Below are positions 5,984-8,661 of a stretch of 8,661 nt of DNA, one piece after another. The notes below the pieces were generated by a model. The model searched no databases. It had not been told where the DNA came from and worked only from the letters and a program-made list of their open reading frames with translations. The stretch lies in the NCBI GenBank assembly GCA_027063755.1, contig JAMORD010000075.1, positions 1-8,661 of the forward strand. The letters are read 5' to 3'. Position 1 is the first letter of the stretch. Each line of letters begins with the position of its first letter. Source of the DNA: a bacterium. Its GTDB lineage: Bacteria; Coprothermobacterota; Coprothermobacteria; Coprothermobacterales; JAADFF01. The position numbers and the translations under genes are program-made.

Positions 5984-7036
5984 ATGGATGGGGGCTTAGA
6001 GATACATGGGAATTTGAATATTCGTGGAGCAATAGACAAACTCAATACCACTGGCAAGAAAATCCTCCTTGTTGTAGATGATGAAAACCGGCTTATCGGT
6101 ACTATTACAGATGGTGATATAAGGAGGGCTATACTCAGGGGAATATCGCTTGATGATACGGTAGACAAGGTTATGAATACATCTCCTAAGGTGCTTAAGT
6201 ATCCGTGGAACAAAAAGGATGCCTTGCGTTTGTTTAGAAAGCATGGTATATCCCGTATTCCTGTTGTTGATGATGAAGGAAGGGTTATAGACTTGTTGTT
6301 TTTAGAGGACTTTGTTGATGGGGAAGAGTCTAAAGAGAAGATAGATATTCCTGTTGTGATTATGGCCGGTGGCAAGGGAACAAGGCTTGATCCATTTACC
6401 AAGATTTTGCCCAAGCCTCTTATTCCTGTTGGAGATAAACCTATCTTGCAGATTATTATGGATAGATTTTACAAGCAGGGTTTTAGTAGGTTTATTCTTA
6501 CTCTTGGATATAAGGCAGAGATTATAAAGTTGTGGGTAGACGATGCGGATCTTCCTTATGATGTGAAATGGGTAGTAGAAGATAAACCTCTTGGAACTGC
6601 TGGTAGCCTAAGGCAGGTTGTAGAAGAGTTTGGTTTGAAGGGAAGTTTTATAGTATCTAATTGTGATATTTTAGTAGATGTTGATTTTACCAAAGCTGTT
6701 GAGTTTCACCAGAAACATGAGGCAGATGCCACGATTATTGGTTATCTCTTGCAAAATCGTTTGCCATATGGGGTTATTGAAACAGATGGTCCTTATTTTA
6801 CCGGTATGAGAGAGAAACCGTATATAGATTCTCTTATAAATACTGGTATTTATGTTGTCAATGCAGAGACTGTTTATAGACATATTGAAAAAGATGAAAC
6901 GGTAGATATGCCGGAGGTACTTGATAGGATAAGAGAAAATGGGGGAAAGGTGGCAGTTTACCCCCATCATGGAGAGTTCTTTGATGTCGGTCAGTGGGAA
7001 TTTTACAAAGAAACTTTGCGTAAATTGGGTTACTGA
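5984..7036 (+). CDS. ptmE: CBS-domain sugar-phosphate nucleotidyltransferase (PtmE/LegE-like)
   Basis: The family makes an NDP-sugar from a sugar 1-phosphate. Campylobacter PtmE, with the same layout, makes GDP-GlcN from GlcN-1-P to start the legionaminic acid pathway. The protein has 350 residues. Residues ~8-112 are a tandem CBS pair (VVDDENRLIGTITDGDIRR, then HGISRIPVVDDEGRVIDLL). Residues ~122-350 are the nucleotidyltransferase: IMAGGKGTRLDPFTKILPKP with the signature GGxGTRL, VEDKPLGTAGSL, SNCDILVD with the metal Asp, NTGIYVV, and EFFDVGQWEFY at the end. CBS pairs often bind adenine nucleotides, so allosteric control is possible. A TGA directly precedes the ATG in frame, and AAGGGGTTGAT (5966-5976) is the ribosome site. 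It diverges from neuB and ends one base from the GT2 stop. The nucleotide (GTP, UTP, CTP) cannot be decided here. Symbol by resemblance. Confidence 0.9.
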   Translation: MDGGLEIHGNLNIRGAIDKLNTTGKKILLVVDDENRLIGTITDGDIRRAILRGISLDDTVDKVMNTSPKVLKYPWNKKDALRLFRKHGISRIPVVDDEGRVIDLLFLEDFVDGEESKEKIDIPVVIMAGGKGTRLDPFTKILPKPLIPVGDKPILQIIMDRFYKQGFSRFILTLGYKAEIIKLWVDDADLPYDVKWVVEDKPLGTAGSLRQVVEEFGLKGSFIVSNCDILVDVDFTKAVEFHQKHEADATIIGYLLQNRLPYGVIETDGPYFTGMREKPYIDSLINTGIYVVNAETVYRHIEKDETVDMPEVLDRIRENGGKVAVYPHHGEFFDVGQWEFYKETLRKLGY

Positions 7037-7037
7037 T

Positions 7038-8270
7038 CTAAAACCTTGCCGTCTTCTCCCACTGTATAGCCTCTTTGCCCTGGCGCAAAGAGGCTTTTAT
7101 TTTTATCTGGGCGTTTATGAGTATAAGTAGCCACAGCTGAGCGTAGGTAAAGTACATGAGCATGGCGGCAAGCACATTAGATACTGAGACCTCTTTTTCT
7201 AAGAAGGCACCTGCTATGATTTGGGTTACATATATCCAATATGATTCAAACCAGAGTGTTATCAGTGGTATGCCGGCTCCCACAGAGAAGAAGCCGATAA
7301 GGCCCATAACAAACCATACATCTGAGAGCAAGACAAGGGCGATAAATGCATAGTAGATAGACAGTAGTTGCATGGCATTGATAAGGTTTTTCCCTGTTCT
7401 GTAGTGTTTGTTCTGCAGTGTTTTATCAATAAGGTATAGGTTTCCCATCATCCACCGTGTGCGTTGTTTCCACCACACTTTTAGTGTTTCCGGTTCTTGT
7501 TCCCATGTGGTGCTACGGGGTTCTACAGGTATGAGGTATCCTTTGGCCGTGATATTCAGTGTTATTTCGGCATCTTCGGCAAGGGCGTTATCGTCCCATC
7601 CCCCTATTTCGTCAAGCACAGAGCGTCTTATAAGCATGTTGGTGCCGGTAAAAGAGCCCAATTTAAAGAGTTTCCACCTGCCAAGCTGCATGATGAGCTG
7701 AAAGAGTAGTATTTCAAGTCCTATCATGCGTGTCAGTAGGTTTTTGTGCATGTTATAAGACCGATAGTAGCCTACAGCACCGGCATGTTTGTCGTCTTCC
7801 AGTGTTTTCATGACAAGATACTTGATAGCATCTTTATCTGGTATGTTGTCGGCATCGTATACGACAACCATATCACCATGGGAGATAGATAGGCCGTAGT
7901 TAAGCACACGGGCTTTGCCTTTAGGTTTGCCATCGGGCACCGTTATGTGGTGTATGTTATCAAAGGTCTTATCAAAGTAGTCTGCTATTTCTGCTGTTTC
8001 ATCTGTGCTACCATCGTTGAGAAGGTATATATTTAGTTGGCCGGGATATTCGGTCAGTGCAAGGGCGTTGAGTGTGGAAAAGATAACTTTCCCTTCGTTG
8101 TATGCGGGCACAAAGACATCTACAGATGGCCACTGTGTGGGTTCTTGAGGTTTTTTGGTTAAAGTTTCTATCCTATAAAACATACCGGCTATGGCAAGCA
8201 CAGAGTAATAGAGTAGAAAAACCCAAAAGATAGCAACTATGACGAGAAATATAGTATTGGCGATATTCAT
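7038..8270 (-). CDS. Membrane GT2 glycosyltransferase, cellulose/poly-GlcNAc synthase type
   Basis: Processive GT2 enzymes polymerise NDP-sugars and move the chain across the cytoplasmic membrane. The protein has 410 residues. An N-terminal membrane segment (~5-31) is followed by the GT2 domain: VDVFVPAYNEG (50-60), LLNDGSTDE, YDADN with the DxD aspartates 139 and 141, GSFTGTNMLIRRS, AEDAE with the likely catalytic base Asp233, and QRTRW (269-273) matching the Q-x-x-R-W acceptor motif. At least three further hydrophobic segments lie at ~300-345 and ~365-388. The stop is one base from the convergent nucleotidyltransferase stop. The start overlaps the upstream GGDEF-like gene as TAATG, with AGGAG at 8279-8283, 8 bases before the ATG. 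Its closest functional parallel is YdaM of B. subtilis or PgaC/IcaA; product and sugar are unknown. No PilZ domain is present. Confidence 0.93.
   Translation of the reverse strand: MNIANTIFLVIVAIFWVFLLYYSVLAIAGMFYRIETLTKKPQEPTQWPSVDVFVPAYNEGKVIFSTLNALALTEYPGQLNIYLLNDGSTDETAEIADYFDKTFDNIHHITVPDGKPKGKARVLNYGLSISHGDMVVVYDADNIPDKDAIKYLVMKTLEDDKHAGAVGYYRSYNMHKNLLTRMIGLEILLFQLIMQLGRWKLFKLGSFTGTNMLIRRSVLDEIGGWDDNALAEDAEITLNITAKGYLIPVEPRSTTWEQEPETLKVWWKQRTRWMMGNLYLIDKTLQNKHYRTGKNLINAMQLLSIYYAFIALVLLSDVWFVMGLIGFFSVGAGIPLITLWFESYWIYVTQIIAGAFLEKEVSVSNVLAAMLMYFTYAQLWLLILINAQIKIKASLRQGKEAIQWEKTARF
7068..7105 (+). terminator. Intrinsic terminator for the CBS-nucleotidyltransferase transcript
   Basis: A perfect 11-bp stem (AGCCTCTTTGC at 7068-7078, GCAAAGAGGCT at 7085-7095) with a 6-base loop is followed by a T-rich tract TTTTATTTTTAT. 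It lies 31 bases after the TGA at 7036. On the minus strand no T tract follows the stem, so it acts in the + direction only. The whole element lies within the 3' coding end of the GT2 gene. Confidence 0.88.
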
Positions 8271-8656
8271 TATATTGTCTCCTGAGCTGGTAGAAGTGAG
8301 AGGTTTGTTTCAAAATCATGGGTTATAGAGGTTGTTGTTATATTCATGTTCTGAGATATAAAGTGGCCATTTATATGTTTGGCTGACAACACCTTTTTTT
8401 TGATTCTGTCTATTACAATCTGAGCATGTTCTGTATCCGTGCCTTGCAGGAGCACAAAGAATGTGTTACCATCTCGCCCAACAATGTCATAGCCCAGTCT
8501 AATAGATGATAATATGATGTTTCCTACTTCACGCAATACTTTGTCAGGTACTTTATCTGATAGCCCTTTTATAGTGATTCTTATAAGTGTTCCTGGTTCG
8601 TTTCGCCTTGACAATGCCCTTGTGATATAAAACATCTCGTCTTTAAATTCCGACAT
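8270..8656 (-). CDS. Degenerate GGDEF-domain protein, possible regulator of the adjacent GT2
   Basis: The 128 visible residues align to the C-terminal two thirds of a GGDEF domain: GTLIRITIKGL (~22-32), VLREVGNIILSSIRLGYDIVG, then RDGNTFFVLLQGTDTEHAQIVIDRIKKKV. The GGDEF signature is replaced by GNTFF (63-67), so the catalytic and metal residues are lost and diguanylate cyclase activity is not expected. The usual RxxD inhibitory site is also off: Asp57 is at the right place but Arg53 is one residue too far. The normal N-terminal LTGLPNR region is missing. The ATG at 8656 is only five bases from the window edge, no in-frame stop is visible upstream, and the ribosome site cannot be seen, so the gene may be longer. 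It is coupled to the GT2 gene by a TAATG overlap, suggesting that the two products work together, as YdaK and YdaM do. Confidence 0.75.
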   Translation of the reverse strand: MSEFKDEMFYITRALSRRNEPGTLIRITIKGLSDKVPDKVLREVGNIILSSIRLGYDIVGRDGNTFFVLLQGTDTEHAQIVIDRIKKKVLSAKHINGHFISQNMNITTTSITHDFETNLSLLPAQETI

Positions 8657-8661
8657 GGTTA

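Noticed and set aside
5919-6032. N-terminal extension of neuB from an in-frame ATG at 6032
   Set aside because: The extra 38 residues do not resemble the family, overlap the start of the divergent gene, and the ATG at 5918 has an excellent ribosome site.

Overview
The window carries parts of two surface-polysaccharide or glycoconjugate loci from an AT-rich bacterium. Coding is dense, gene starts abut or overlap, and strong purine-rich Shine-Dalgarno sequences (AGGTGGT, GGGAGG, AAGGTGAT, AGGAG) sit before the starts. This style, together with an SpsF-type enzyme and a degenerate GGDEF/GT2 pair, fits a low-GC Gram-positive, perhaps a clostridial anaerobe. That assignment is an inference, and no rRNA, tRNA or other phylogenetic marker is present.

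Region 1 (1-3209, + strand) is a tight run of four genes: a DegT/DnrJ/EryC1-type PLP aminotransferase cut by the left edge, a PIG-L/LmbE-type zinc deacetylase, a NeuD/PglD-type left-handed beta-helix acyltransferase, and a sugar N-formyltransferase-like protein. Together they look like a sub-pathway that makes an amino sugar and sets its N-acyl groups.

Region 2 (3238-5918, - strand) converges on region 1. It is a two-gene operon: a NeuB/LegI-type nonulosonate synthase, then, through an ATGA overlap, a fusion of an SpsF-type nucleotidylyltransferase with a PseG-like UDP-sugar hydrolase/glycosyltransferase-fold domain. Divergent from neuB, across a 65-bp spacer with an imperfect inverted repeat and promoter-like elements, is a + strand nucleotidyltransferase with two N-terminal CBS domains (5984-7036). 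It resembles PtmE, the GlcN-1-P guanylyltransferase of the legionaminic acid pathway. Regions 1 and 2 together suggest synthesis of a CMP-activated, sialic-acid-like nonulosonate, possibly for flagellin, S-layer or capsule glycosylation. The acyl decoration may be unusual, because a deacetylase and a formyltransferase sit next to the acetyltransferase.

Region 3 (7038-8661, - strand) is a separate unit that ends one base from the nucleotidyltransferase stop. It holds a small protein with a degenerate GGDEF domain, coupled through TAATG to a membrane GT2 glycosyltransferase of the cellulose/poly-GlcNAc synthase type. The pairing recalls the YdaK-YdaM exopolysaccharide system of Bacillus subtilis. 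A strong intrinsic terminator oriented for the + strand CBS-nucleotidyltransferase transcript lies inside the 3' coding end of the GT2 gene.

There is no gene-free stretch longer than 65 bases. No RNA genes, mobile elements or CRISPR arrays were seen.
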